Shown here: positions 1-37,143 of the stretch, one piece after another
Layout: each line of letters opens with the position of its first letter
Position numbering within the stretch: position 1 is the first letter of the stretch
Source of the DNA: Eleginops maclovinus
Taxonomy: Eukaryota; Chordata; Actinopteri; Perciformes; Eleginopidae
Reading direction: 5' to 3'
NCBI RefSeq assembly: GCF_036324505.1
Contig: NC_086369.1
Span: 15,417,281 to 15,481,280, forward strand
DNA: 64,000 bases
Position numbers and translations under genes: made by a program
The notes under the pieces: generated by a model
What the model was told of the DNA's origin: nothing
Database searches by the model: none
Seen by the model: the letters and a program-made list of their open reading frames with translations, nothing else

Positions 1-288
1 AAATATAATCTCCCTTAAATCAGACTTTAGTTCACCTGCAGTAAATCCAGCAGCTACCCTGCAGTATACAAAGCCATTCAAACTAGCTGCACCTTTACCA
101 GCTCTAAGAACACTTTAATGATCAATCATTATAAAACATATCAGAGATATTATTCTGAAATGGACCAATCAGACAATGACTACTTTTACTGTCGCTACTT
201 TAAGTACATTTAGAGGAGAGTACTTTGTACTTTCACTGGAGGAACATTTAGAATACTTTTACTGTGACAGAGTATTCCTACACTCTGG

Positions 289-576
289 TACTTCTACTTT
301 ACTCAAGTACAAGACCTGAGTACTTCTACTTTACTCAAGTACAAGACCTGAGTACTTCTACTTTACTCAAGTACAAGACCTGAGTACTTCTACTTTACTC
401 AGGTACAAGATCTGAGTACTTCTACTTTACTCAAGTACAAGACCTGAGTACTTCTACTTTACTCAAGTACAAGATCTGAGTACTTCTACTTTACTCAAGT
501 ACAAGACCTGAGTACTTCTATTTTACTCAGGTACAAGATCTGAGTACTTCTACTTTTACTCAAGTACAACAGTACT
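289..576. repeat. 32-bp minisatellite, about 9 units (copy 1)
   Basis: Units start every 32 bp from 289 to 545. Each unit has the form TACTTCTACTTTACTCAAGT followed by ACAAGACCTGAG. Some carry AGGT for AAGT or GATCTG for GACCTG, and the last has an extra T. The array sits inside a longer interspersed repeat ending near TTCTTTCACCTCTGCC. The same array in copy 2 has 12 units. Confidence 0.95.
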
Positions 577-779
577 TCTTTCACCTCTGCCTACATGTTG
601 TACACTACAGGTGAAGTGCAAACCATTTTCAGATATTAACATTACATTTATTTCTAGCTCAATGTGGTGTTCTATTAGAAATCAAAAATCCATTAATGTT
701 GAACAGCGACATCTGCAGGATATTAGTTGAGTATGTTACTTTTGTATTAGCATGGCACACAAAGAACAATGAATGGAGG

Positions 780-817
780 TAAACAGGAGATCCTGGGTTC
801 GAATCCCAGCGGAGCCT
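780..817 (+). pseudogene. 3' half of a tRNA-Thr gene (broken copy)
   Basis: These 38 bases equal the 3' half of the intact tRNA-Thr at 3140-3213: the last base of the anticodon, the rest of the anticodon loop, the variable loop, the T arm with a perfect B box (GGTTCGAATCC), and the 3' acceptor strand. Everything 5' of the anticodon's third base is gone because of the 402-bp gap between copies. There is no A box or 5' acceptor strand, so it cannot make a tRNA. Confidence 0.9.
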
Positions 818-1719
818 TTTGAGAGGCGTGTCTCATGGAAACCGTGGAAATAGGACTTAATGCAGAATAAAACTGGGGTTAAATCTCCGCCCGATGCATT
901 CTTTGAAATAACTGTCCAAGCTTCATACTCAACCCTCTAACGAGGCCGACGTTAGGAATTCACTTGGAGAACTCATTATAACAGACACAAGGTAATAGTA
1001 ATTAATGACACAATTACGCCCACCTTTCAGCTTTTATTTTGAAGGGACCAGTAGGACATTCATTGTTTCACTTTTCCAGTTACTCAGACTCTCGGTACTT
1101 GGTCTTGAAAAGATTGTCTCCTCTTTCATCGCAAAATCAAGAAAACAATACGGTAAGTCTGTCTGATTTATGCACACTGATTTAAACAAGAACCTTACAT
1201 TTTGAAACTTTTTGTTTGAGCAGAGGGAATTTGTGCAAAAACGATGAGTCATCGTGATACGAAATACAGAAAAACAGAGAAAGTCATTTTTACCCCAAAA
1301 TGACCCTGCTACACTTCTCTCTGTCCAGCTGACTTTCCTTCTGTTTGTCTTCCTACCTGTCAGCTGATTGTATTTAATTTAATTTAAAAGAGAAACAGTT
1401 AACAATCAAATACAAGAACAATGATATCAGGAGAACACAGAATACAATGAAACGAACTAAAACAATGAATCTGGAGTTTTGGTTGCTCCTTATATTTGAA
1501 TAAAGTTATTGTCTTAACATATAGCTAAATTATGTCTCTCAGAAACACATGATGGGGAAGTTTGCCTTCAGCAAAATGACATAAATGAATGTAAAAACTT
1601 TAAAAATATTATGCTGATTAAAAAGTAGGCCTACTCAAAAAACAACACACTTTCCCAATTGGGAATCTCATTATGCATAGCTCAAATCAGTGTCATTTTT
1701 AGAGATTTTCACCCAAATA

Positions 1720-1898
1720 TACCACAGGTGAATGTGGAAGAGAGACAGTATTTTAACCTACACAGAGGTGGAAAGTAACTATGTAAATGAACTCATGTAG
1801 TGTATTTAAGTACAGTTTCTGAGATACATGTACTTTACTTGAGTATTGCAATGTTTTGCTACTTCTACTACACAATTCAGGATTGGATTAATGATTGT
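1720..1898. repeat. Interspersed-repeat leader between the duplication copies
   Basis: The sequence contains ACAGAGGTGGAAAGTAACT near 1762 and then runs of TACTTTACTTGAGTATT type. This is the typical start of an interspersed repeat seen widely in teleost genomes. It continues into copy 2, through the 32-bp array, to the end at about 2583, so one repeat spans roughly 1760-2583. I recognise the sequence style from memory and give no family name. Confidence 0.6.
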
Positions 1899-2186
1899 AA
1901 ATATAATCTCCCTTAAATCAGACTTTAGTTCACCTGCAGTAAATCCAGCAGCTACCCTGCAGTATACAAAGCCATTAGAACTAGCTGCACCTTTACCAGC
2001 TCTGAGAACACTTTAATGATCAATCATTATAAAACATATCAGAGATATTATTCTGAAATGGACCAATCAGACAATGACTACTTTTACTGTCGCTACTTTA
2101 AGTACATTTAGAGGAGAGTACTTTCTACTTTCACTGGAGGAACATTTAGAATACTTTTACTGTGACAGAGTATTCCTACACTCTGG

Positions 2187-2570
2187 TACTTCTACTTTAC
2201 TCAAGTACAAGACCTGAGTACTTCTACTTTACTCAAGTACAAGACCTGAGTACTTCTACTTTACTCAAGAACAAGATCTGAGTACTTCTACTTTACTCAA
2301 GTACAAGACCTGAGTACTTCTACTTTACTCAAGTACAAGACCTGAGTACTTCTACTTTACTCAAGTACAAGACCTGAGTACTTCTACTTTACTCAGGTAC
2401 AAGATCTGAGTACTTCTACTTTACTCAAGTACAAGACCTGAGTACTTCTACTTTACTCAAGTACAAGATCTGAGTACTTCTACTTTACTCAAGTACAAGA
2501 CCTGAGTACTTCTATTTTACTCAGGTACAAGATCTGAGTACTTCTACTTTTACTCAAGTACAACAGTACT
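2187..2570. repeat. 32-bp minisatellite, about 12 units (copy 2)
   Basis: Units start every 32 bp from 2187 to 2539, with the same unit as in copy 1. The array has three more units than its duplicate, so it has changed in length since the duplication. Confidence 0.95.
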
Positions 2571-3062
2571 TCTTTCACCTCTGCCTACATGTTGTACACT
2601 ACAGGTGAAGTGCAAACCATTCTCAGATATTAACATTACATTTATTTCTAGCTCAATGTGGTGTTCTATTAGAAATCAAAAATCCATTAATGTTGAACAG
2701 CGACATCTGCAGGATATTAGTTGAGTATGTTACTTTTGTATTAGCATGGCACACAAAGAACAATGAATGGAGGATAAGACCAGAAACACACATTATAAAT
2801 CCAAAAGATTATACAGATCACACAGCCAAAAAGAATACTCAACTAAAATACAAATGCTGGACGAATATTAACAATAAGCGCATGTTATTCAAAGCAATTG
2901 TATTTAACATGCAGCCTCTTTTGGTGAAAGGGGGTTTGGATAATATTAAGCATGTTATCAAACTATGAATTGTATTGATATGTTCCAGGACAATCCTTCA
3001 AATTAAAAGATCTGGAGATATGTTGTCACCAAAAATGTAGTTTGCAATAAATATCATGCTAA

Positions 3063-3215
<153 letters not shown>

Positions 3216-4130
3216 TGAGAGGCGTGTCTCATGGAAACCGTGGAAATAGGACTTAATGCAGAATAAAACTGGGGTTAAATCTCCGCCCGATGCATTCTTT
3301 GAAATAACTGTCCAAGCTTCATACTCAACCCTCTAACGAGGCCGACGTTAGGAATTCACTTGGAGAACTCATTATAACAGACACAAGGTAATTGTAATTA
3401 ATGACACAATTACGCCCACCTTTCAGCTTTTATTTTGAAGGGACCAGTAGGAAATTCATTGTTTCACTTTTCCAGTTACTCAGACTCTTGGTACTTTGTC
3501 TTGAAAAGATTGTTTCCTCTTTCATCGCAAAATCAAGAAAACAATACGGTAAGTCTGTCTGATTTATGCACACTGATTTAAACATGAACCTTACATTTTG
3601 AAACTTTTTGTTTGAGCAGAGGGAATTTGTGCAAAAACGATGAGTCATCGTGATACGAAATACAGAAAAACAGAGAAAGTCATTTTTACCCCAAAATGAC
3701 CCTGCTACACTTCTCTCTGTCCAGCTGACTTTCCTTCTGTTTGTCTTCCTACCTGTCAGCTGATTGTATTTAATTTAATTTAAAAGAGAAACAGTTAACA
3801 ATCAAATACAATGAACACTTATATCAGGAGAACACAGAATACAATGAAACGAACTAAAACAATGAATCTGGAGTTTTGGTTGCTCCTTATATTTGAATAA
3901 AGTTATTGTCTTAACATATAGCTAAATTATGTCTCTCAGAAACACATGATGGGGAAGTTTGCCTTCAGCAAAATGACATAAATGAATGTAAAAACTTTAA
4001 AAAATATTATGCTGATTGAAAAGTACTCAAAAAACAACACACTTTCCCAATTGGGAATCTCATTATGCATAGCTCAAATCAGTGTCATTTTCTGAGATTT
4101 TCACCCAAATAGAAACCTTTCTGTCAGCAG

Positions 4131-5418
4131 ATGGCGAATGAAGCCCGGCCGTGCCCCTGTGATCTCGGGGACCGGATGGAGTATGTGGGCCTCGGGCAGG
4201 AGGTCCAGATCGAGCACATTGGAGCTTATGTGGTAAAACCATCAGCTCCATCTGACAAAGCCATCATCGTGATACAGGATATCTTTGGGTGGCAGCTGTC
4301 CAACACCAGATACATGGCTGACCTGGTGGCTGACAAAGGATACATGTGAGTATAATCACTATAATGTACGTTACATGCAGAGTGAGTCATATGTGTGTCT
4401 GAAAGTGCAGGAGAATTTCAAGTGTTTTCATCTGATTTGATTCGCAGCGCTGTTTGTCCAGACTTCTTTGTTGGGAAGGAGCCGTGGGGTCCTTCTGATG
4501 ACTGGTCCAAATTTGACGAGTGGCTGGAAGACAAAAAGCCAACAAACATGAACAAGTAACTTAAAGCCTATTTTCACTTTATCTACTTTTAGTCTATGTC
4601 ATTTTTGTTGGATGACCTTTGCCCTCATTATTACATCTTGGTCCTCATGGTTCCTTCTCCAGAGAGATGGATGCAGTGCTGCGGTTCCTGAAGGAGCAGT
4701 GTGGGGTCAAACACATCGGGGCGGTGGGTTTCTGCTGGGGGGGCGTCGCAACTCATTACCTTGCCCTGCAGTACCCAGAGCTCAAAGCAGGAGTGTCAGT
4801 CTACGGTACGCCAATGCCATTTAAATAACTTTATGTCGCCATATGGAAAAATCTGCACTATATATAATATGCAACCTTTGTCCAAAAGTCCTAGTCCCAA
4901 ACCAAATGTATATTCACACTTCTGTTCAGACTTCACTTTTCCAATAATTGTGAGGTTTAAAAGTCCATCAGATCTCTACATTTCTCAGCATAAAAATATT
5001 ATGCTGGTTGATTGATTTATGATGGTTTTATGTGACACTGCAGGGATCGTCCGTGAAAGAGAGGACCAGTACGAGCTGAAGTTTCCCACGCTCTTCATCT
5101 TCGCAGAGAACGATGAATATATCCCACAGCACCAGGTTTATCAACTTTTATAAGTATACTTTGCCACGTGTACAATACACCATGTTAGAGTCTCGTTTTA
5201 AAAAATAAAACCTGTGCTTGCATCCTTTCGCTCTGCAGGCGACTGTGCTTGAAGTGAACTTGAAGGAGAAGTGCATGGTGGATCACAAGGTGAAGGTCTT
5301 TCCGGGTCAGACTCACGGCTTCGTCCACAGAAAGAGGGAAGACATGAACCCCGCGGACAAACCCCTGATCCTGGAGGCCAGAGCTGACATGCTCAACTGG
5401 CTCAACAAGTACATGTGA
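4131..5418 (+). CDS. cmbl: Carboxymethylenebutenolidase homolog (dienelactone hydrolase), 5 coding exons
   Basis: This is a cytosolic alpha/beta hydrolase of the dienelactone hydrolase family; the human enzyme cleaves cyclic-ester prodrugs. Coding exons are 4131-4345, 4448-4555, 4663-4805, 5044-5135 and 5239-5418, all with GT-AG introns and matching phases. They total 738 nt and 245 aa, the same length as human CMBL. The catalytic triad falls at the expected residues: Cys132 in GFCWGG, Asp179 in FIFAENDE, and His212 in [13 protein letters not shown]. The protein ends in WLNKYM. The start ATG lies directly after CTGTCAGCAG, which looks like a splice acceptor, so a non-coding first exon upstream is likely. 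The gene converges on cct5. Confidence 0.97.
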
Positions 5419-5664
5419 AGGAGGTCAGGACATACCTGCACCCAGAAACTACATGTGCCAGAGAATCTTTATACAATTTATAACTTTAATCAAAGTAATT
5501 GTTTCCTACTTTTCTTTTAAATCGCACATGGCCCTAACTATAGTACCAAAGCCATTCTGACTTGTCCCAAAAATGTGTGAATGCGGTATTTCCAATCAAC
5601 ATAAGAACTCAAGCATAAAATGTGATTGAAGTGGTTCCTGAATCAGTTTGCCAACTTCTTGAAT

Positions 5665-5670
5665 AATAAA
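5665..5670 (+). terminator. cmbl: cmbl poly(A) signal AATAAA
   Basis: AATAAA lies about 250 bp after the cmbl stop codon and is the first canonical signal downstream. It implies a 3' UTR of about 270 nt ending near 5690. This is inferred from the motif alone. Confidence 0.6.
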
Positions 5671-5706
5671 AAGACATGTAATGCACACATAACATGGAAT
5701 AGAGTT

Positions 5707-5712
5707 TTTATT
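5707..5712 (-). terminator. cct5: cct5 poly(A) signal AATAAA
   Basis: TTTATT on the plus strand reads AATAAA on the minus strand, about 190 bp after the cct5 stop codon. Cleavage would fall near 5685-5695, about where cmbl transcripts should also end. Confidence 0.6.
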
Positions 5713-5903
5713 ACCAGGTTCATACTGGGGGCTTGAAATCAGATACCTAAGAGTCTGGAAATGTTTTAACGAACCAACATTTTAATGGTGACTGATACTA
5801 CAACAGCTGCAACATTTTGTATCAAATGATAAATAGCAAGACGCAGTGCGGTTTGGACATGGAGCTCGGGGAAGTGCCTAGTGGAAAGAGTTCCAGGAAG
5901 CCT

Positions 5904-9162
<3,259 letters not shown>

Positions 9163-9780
9163 GTTGACGGCGCGGTTAGGACACTTAAAAAGTGTTCAGA
9201 TGCTAAAATAACCAGTTTCTGAGAAGGAAATGTGGAGTGAGGCTGAACCGCGAACAGCACGAGTCTGCCGGCTGCTTCTGGAAGGGTCGACGGGTGGGGA
9301 GGGCGGGACCAAGTAGCTTTAAGTGCGTCTTATTATTACACATTAAATACAAACAGGAATCAACAGAAACATTACACTGAACTGTACTAAAATTGTTCTG
9401 AAAATGATTAAAATATTTCACATGAAGAATAACTAAGGTTAGATGTAAAAATATATTTTATTAGTAGGGTGGTTTCTCCCGATCACGTTTGTGCCATGAT
9501 CTCGCGTTAGTTCTGGAGATGCATGGGAAGGACTGCTAAATAGATTAAGTACGTTTTATTATTACACATGAAAACGCTCTTTCCCCCATCAACAATCAGA
9601 ATCAACACACACAATACACTGACCTGTATTGAAATGATGCTGTAAACGATTACAAGGTTTTATAAATTACAGTTTAAGGTTAGAAGAAAAGGATATATTT
9701 TTGTAATGTGGTTTCTTCATATCACGTTCCACCTGCCATGATCTCGCGTTAGTTCCCGGAGAGGCATGAGAAGGACTGAA
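9163..9780. promoter_or_regulatory. Head-to-head cct5/mtrr promoter region
   Basis: About 620 bp separate the cct5 start codon from the likely end of the non-coding first mtrr exon, where CTGAA is followed by a perfect donor GTGAGT at 9781. No TATA box is obvious at either end. Two copies of CCATGATCTCGCGTTAGTT occur, with TCTCGCG at 9500-9506 and 9742-9748. TCTCGCG is most of the palindromic TCTCGCGAGA element known from promoters of housekeeping genes. Transcription start sites are inferred, not seen. Confidence 0.6.
9311..9779. repeat. Diverged tandem duplication within the promoter (two units of about 230 bp)
   Basis: Unit A (about 9311-9540) and unit B (about 9541-9779) share an ordered series of matches: TATTATTACACAT at 9331 and 9557, an ACACTGA.CTGTA block, a GGTTAGA block, a GTGGTTTCT block, and CCATGATCTCGCGTTAGTT. 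The offset grows from 226 to 242 bp because of indels. Unit A lacks the donor found at the end of unit B. Confidence 0.8.
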
Positions 9781-10681
9781 GTGAGTGAATAGATTTGAAA
9801 AGGTATAAAACACATTTTACTTTCTTTACATCCACTTCTAAAGACATTTTCGGGATTTCGCTTTGTTTTGAAAGGGATACGTTTAGTTACTAAAAGACAA
9901 CATCCAACAGGGCTTGTCTTCCGTGTGTCAGAGTTGTCAGTTACTTGTTAGTTGGCTACATGCTAACAGTTAGCTAAATGTTGTTATTGATTTAGCATTA
10001 GATTAGAGAAAGGCCGATAACATGCTAAAAACCACGTGTGCTCTGGTAGTGTAATGTTAGCTGACTCTGAGGCAGCCTGCTTGTAACCTGTTAACATCTG
10101 GATTATCTAGGTAAAATGAGATCAATTAAACCCAACTCGTCAGTTGATACTTAATGTTTAACTCCTCTACAGTGGCTGTGTTGTCTTCTCCTGCTTGTAT
10201 TGTTAATATCTGTTTATGTTTCTTTCTGTGCCTCTATTTCAATGTTTCATAATGTTGTGTTTGACTGATTACCTGAGTGTTTTGGCTATGCTGTGCAAAG
10301 AGGGCATGATATATCTTCCTTTATTGCACTGACACGATTTTGTAACATGGCAAAAAAACAAGTAAATTGACTTTTGATTTATATCATTAGTTAGTTATAT
10401 AGCCGAGTGTGAAGTGGTGACATATTGAGACAGTTGCTCTGGTAAAAGTGGTAATACCCTGCACTCAAAATCTTACTTAATTAAGAACTATTTCAGGATC
10501 AAAATACTCTCAACGTACTAAGAGTGATAGCTTACGAGGACTTTTGAACACAACTAAGCCATTGTAAATGTTATTAAGAGTATCATCAATTATGGACAGT
10601 CAAAACTGTGAACGTGTAAGGAAAAAGGTCTATTTAGACATGTGTAAATCTCCAAATTGTTTTTTTTTTTAATTCTCCAGC

Positions 10682-32411
<21,730 letters not shown>

Positions 32412-33260
32412 GCACAGGGGAGGACATTCTGCAGCATCCACTGGTCCTTTTAACGCCTTTAACACCAAAATGCATGCTCAGCTGTAACCTTTTAGAGCCG
32501 TAAAATCGTGGATGCTGAAGGAAGTTTACTGACCCAGGGGTTCACTGCTTCATCGGGGGCTTTGCTATTTGAACAGGGATGATCTGGGTCACAGCAGTGC
32601 TGCAGCAGATTGCTCCTGCAGTGTGAAAATGCTTTTAGTGCAGACAGGCCTCCTCCGTTCATCCCATCTGGGGAAAAATATTTTACCTTCCTCGCCTCCT
32701 GTGACGGGGAGATTGTGATGAGACTGGCAGTGCTCCGACCTCGATGAAAACAACACAACAATCTGAAGCTGCCCAACAACACACAGGGAAGTGTTGATAG
32801 TCAATCAGGAGGTGGTTTTCTTTTGATTCAGGGTCATTTCTTTCATCTTTTTGAAGGTAAATCAGGATTTGAAGTAAGTTTCTCAATCCAAAACAAAGTG
32901 TTTTTTGATTTAACCAACATTCTGTTGTATTTTGACCTGTTTTTGAGGTAATTGAGACAGATTTGAATGTAAATAATCCTTCAAAAAGCCCCATTTTATA
33001 GCCAATCATCACTTTAACCAGTATACTCTCTGGGATTTTGAATACAGAGGCAAATCTCAGTAAATCTCACTTATGATGCTCCGCTCGGACCAGAGGAATC
33101 TATCAAACGAACTGTTTTTGAAGCTTTCGTCCCCCACTGACTTTTCCGAAGTCCTGCAAACCCAATTTGAGTCCCACAAACTGTCATTGAAACCCACACA
33201 GCTGTGCCTTGTGTGATTAGGAATTAAAAAGCCTCAATGATCTACAGTCTACAGTTTGTC
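32412..33260 (+). other. mtrr: Probable mtrr 3' UTR
   Basis: From the stop codon (32409-32411) the first plausible poly(A) signal I see is ATTAAA at 33233-33238, followed by a GT-rich stretch. The UTR end is inferred from these motifs only. Confidence 0.4.
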
Positions 33261-33802
33261 TTCTGTGCACACAGGTGTGTTCGACCTTACAAAGAGCATG
33301 AAGGGGAGGAATGGATGTTTTCTGTTGTGTATTAATGATGCAAAGGGGAATACGTGAGGAGTTAATACACTCTGATTGATTGGAAGTGATGTTTGATATT
33401 AATTTAGGGATAATATGAAGGTGACTTTGGTCCTGAGATGAAGGCGTACTCTGCTAATTGAAGGATTTTCTCTTCTTAGTGCAGCGTGGCGCCCCGGAGA
33501 GAGCCTTCTCAGAATTAAATCTCCTAACAGCAGCCTTTTGATTCATCCTTCAGGAGGGAGGAGGGTGGAGGAAAACATGTTTACACTCCCAGCTGCTGCT
33601 CCGTGGATGACACCCCCCATTCGCTACATTTTTTTTTGTTGAGCCGGGTAAACAAAAACATTCACAGTGGCAGAAAACGATGTCTGAAAGTGAATAATTG
33701 GTTTAATACAGAGCTGCACCTCCGCCGCCTCGTCTCTCTCAAGTGTCCTGCTGCCCAGTCACAAGAGGACGAATCAAAATGATGAAGCACACACTGTAAT
33801 AG

Positions 33803-33807
<5 letters not shown>

Positions 33808-33896
<89 letters not shown>
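33808..33896. repeat. (CA)n microsatellite, 89 bp
   Basis: Pure CA run of about 44 units. Confidence 0.99.
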
Positions 33897-33897
<1 letters not shown>

Positions 33898-35938
33898 ATG
33901 ATACATGGCCTCCTCTTGATGCAGGACTCTAATTTGTGGTTGGGAAAAATGACAACATCGTGCATGAGTGCTGCAACAACAAGGAGAGTTTCATCATGAG
34001 AGGGGGGGCCTTACCAGGGACGGGATATTAATAAACTTGAGTTTTGCAATACTTAAGGATCCTTTAACGATGTATAGTTGATAAAATGTAAATATCGATA
34101 ACATTTTATTAGTTACACACATCGTATAGTGTAAATCCACAGCATCCAAATTAATTTGCCAAAAGAGAGACTGAAAGCACAATGTTTCCCTTTTGGTTTC
34201 GTAGATTCTGCGTTAATATGGTTATAGTTGAAGTCTATGTTGCCATTTTAATTTTACATATTTCTTTACTTCAATAATCCTGTAATAGCCTTCTTTGATC
34301 CCTTTGTTTTTACTGAAATAGGCCTTTGTGAATTCCTTTGATTACTGCACAAAATGCCATGATGGTGGACGTGATAAATTCCATTCCAGATCTCAATGTT
34401 CTGCATAATGTCACTTGTTTTACTCCTATTGTATGCATACACGTTCTTTATACTACAACGATATAAGTCCAAAAAGTTTAACAGAAGACCTTGCTCTCAA
34501 TAATTTGAACCATAAAAGCTGTGTCATTACTCCCAGTCCTCACTGAAGTTCACTTTGAGCGGTTCTGCCCTTATTTACCAGCACTAATAACATCTCCGGT
34601 TAAAAAATGACCCGGGCCGTAAGATGGAGAGGCTGCCTGCTGCCGGTGTCACCCTGTCCAGAGACCAGGACTGATTACGTTTTAAATAATGTCCTCATGA
34701 TTAAAAAAGGGTGACAGTGTCTGTGTCGTCCCGCTGCGAAGGCGAGAGACAAAGAGAGTCGGGAGTCTGGGGGTCAGAGCGACCGCACAACAGGAGCACC
34801 GGTGAGAGGTTTTTAAGAAAGCTTTATCCAGGCGGAGAGATGTGAGCTGGAGATAATGACCGTCATTATGAGAGGAGAAAGATGTCTGTGTCAATGAGCT
34901 CACCGCTTTTAGAAAGGCCTGCTTAGCACTCGGCTTCTTGGTACAGAAAGTACAAGCAGGGATGATGAGCGGAGTAAGAGGAGCTCGCTCTAATTAGGAG
35001 ATCAACATGTTTGGTTGCTCAGGTGAGGATGTGACTGCAGCTCAAAGGTAGTTCCAGGAGTAAACAGCGAGTAGGGGCCAGGTTCTGTCCTTTATGGCAA
35101 AAGTTATGACTTCAACTTTGCAAACATGCCTGATCTATGCATATTGTTGAAGCAGGATGGTGCATATCTATATGTTCCAGTTCATCTGCAAAACTAAAGT
35201 TTCATTAGTCTAAAAAAAGTGAGTTTTGCAGAGGTAGTGACTATATAGAACCAAAAGGACTTGAAATTGGGAATAGGGCATCAAAGGATTACTTGTTCAT
35301 GGAAAAATCAGCTAATTACCATCTAATACCATATAAAGCAGGACATCTTCATATTTAAGTCAGAAAACAGCTTTTTGTGTCATTTTTGCACGAAAAGAAA
35401 CTTATGTATTAATAATGGAGAGAAGGACCTTCTACAAGATGCTTTAAGGATTCTTATTAAAGGAACACTTCCCGAAAACATTCCTCATTTATTCCTTTTC
35501 TTTCACATTTATGATGTTTTCTCAAATCTGAACTCTCATTATCTCCTGTCTTTCTGCATACAAACATACAAATCTAAACTGATGCATCATTCTGTAAACT
35601 ATCTTCCTAAAGACAACAACAGCTTAAAGGGCAGCATGTTGAGTAGAAGCTGCTCAGTTTCCCCGGCCTCTGCCCAAACCCAGCGCCATATTCTACCCGT
35701 CTCCTGCACCGTCCCTGCTGAGGATTGATTCCCGACTTCCCGGTTTGTGTTGGAAAGATGAAGTTTTCCTTCAGACCGAGCGCCGTCCTCCCGTGGAGAA
35801 GTCCTCTTGCATTAGTGCAGTCAGCAGAAAGCTCCATCTTCACCTGTGTCTCATCATTAAAGAGGACGCTCACACTCCGTCTCCGTCTGCAGTCAACGAC
35901 CCGGGAATGTCAACTCAGCTCTTTGATGTGGCGTCCAC

Positions 35939-36038
<100 letters not shown>

Positions 36039-36293
36039 CGGCCCGAGTCCCAGCTGTGCACAAACACTTTACCTTCAGCATCTGTCAGGCGCGCTGGGGA
36101 GAATCTATGTGTTTCTAAAAAGGCTGCAGCACTTCCATGAGTCTCCTGTTCTCACTGTGAGATAGCACCGTTGTTCTGCTCTGTGTTTATTGATGTTGCA
36201 GCAGATACCGCCCTGAACCCCGACCCGCAGAACAAACATTTGCTGTAATTGATGCCGGCAGGAGGAGAAGGTATTCAATGAGAGAGTGTTGTT

Positions 36294-36310
36294 CCCCCCC
36301 CCCCCCCCCC
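36294..36310. repeat. C17 homopolymer
   Basis: Seventeen C in a row, followed by AACCCCCGAGG. Confidence 0.95.
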
Positions 36311-37070
36311 AACCCCCGAGGTGAGGAGGAAATATTTCTGAACAGCTAGACGTTGATTCTTCACACCGGTCAGGTACTGTTTGTCTGAATTAAGAACAAA
36401 CTGCTTGCCTCATCAAATGTATTAATGATGTTTCAGCGATGGATGCTCCCTCTCCGTCTCCATTTGTCAAATAAATGTAAAAATTGCCGGGGCTTTATTT
36501 AAACGATGGATGAACACTTAGCAGAATTTATCGCCTCCTCAGTCCTCACTGCTGTAATGACTTATGCAAATTGGAGGTTAAGTGCTGAGTGTGTGTGAGC
36601 ATGTACAAACTTTGGGACGGATGAAGAATAAACTGTGTGACATTTCCTCTGAGATGTGCTCCACCTTAGGATCTCACTGTGGAGGTGTTTTAACATGCAT
36701 GTGAAGGTTAATGTGAATCCATTATTCATGTCTGCTTGGACTGTCATCGTGCATAAAACTGTGGAGTTAAATTTCAAACAGATGTGGATGTGAACTGTCA
36801 CTTTATATTTAGTTGGAACTAAAGAAAAGACAATTTAATGAATAAAAACGTTCAATATTGCAAGAGTTTAACCCCGCTCGTCTGAACCCTATCCTTTCTC
36901 AGATGACTGTACTGCACGTTAGAATAAGTTCCTTAAAGTTTGCAACTTGTTTAAAATGCAGCAACTACAAACACATCATACACCTGTGAAACATAAAGGA
37001 TATAAACCTAACCCTCTTTCTTTCACAGTGAATCAAAAATGACATTGACTACTTTCCCTAAATCCTTTTT

Positions 37071-37143
37071 TCCTCTTCTTCTTCTTCTACTCTTCTTCTT
37101 CTTTCTTCTTCTTCTTCTTCTCTTCTTCTTCTTCTTCTTCTTC
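37071..37143. repeat. (CTT)n-rich tract
   Basis: CTT units with a few TCTT and CTTT interruptions over about 73 bp. Confidence 0.95.

Larger units (their letters stand above)
1..1719. repeat. Tandem segmental duplication, copy 1 (cut by the window's left edge)
   Basis: This stretch matches 1899-4111 almost base for base, with only scattered substitutions. The match starts at base 1, so the unit continues beyond the window. It stops at 1719, where copy 2 runs on toward the cmbl start codon and copy 1 enters unrelated sequence. Against copy 2 it lacks about 402 bp (2774-3175), has three fewer 32-bp minisatellite units, and carries a 6-bp indel near 1628-1635. I see no protein gene in it. A 72-codon minus-strand reading frame (1034-1252) recurs in copy 2 with several amino-acid changes and resembles no family I know. 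Confidence 0.93.

Noticed and set aside
1034..1252. 72-codon minus-strand frame present in both duplication copies (also 3430-3648)
   Set aside because: It is present twice only because the DNA is duplicated. The copies differ by several amino-acid changes and no domain is recognisable.
2690..2968. 92-codon plus-strand frame
   Set aside because: Low-complexity AT-rich frame with no known family; copy 1 lacks most of it through the 402-bp gap.
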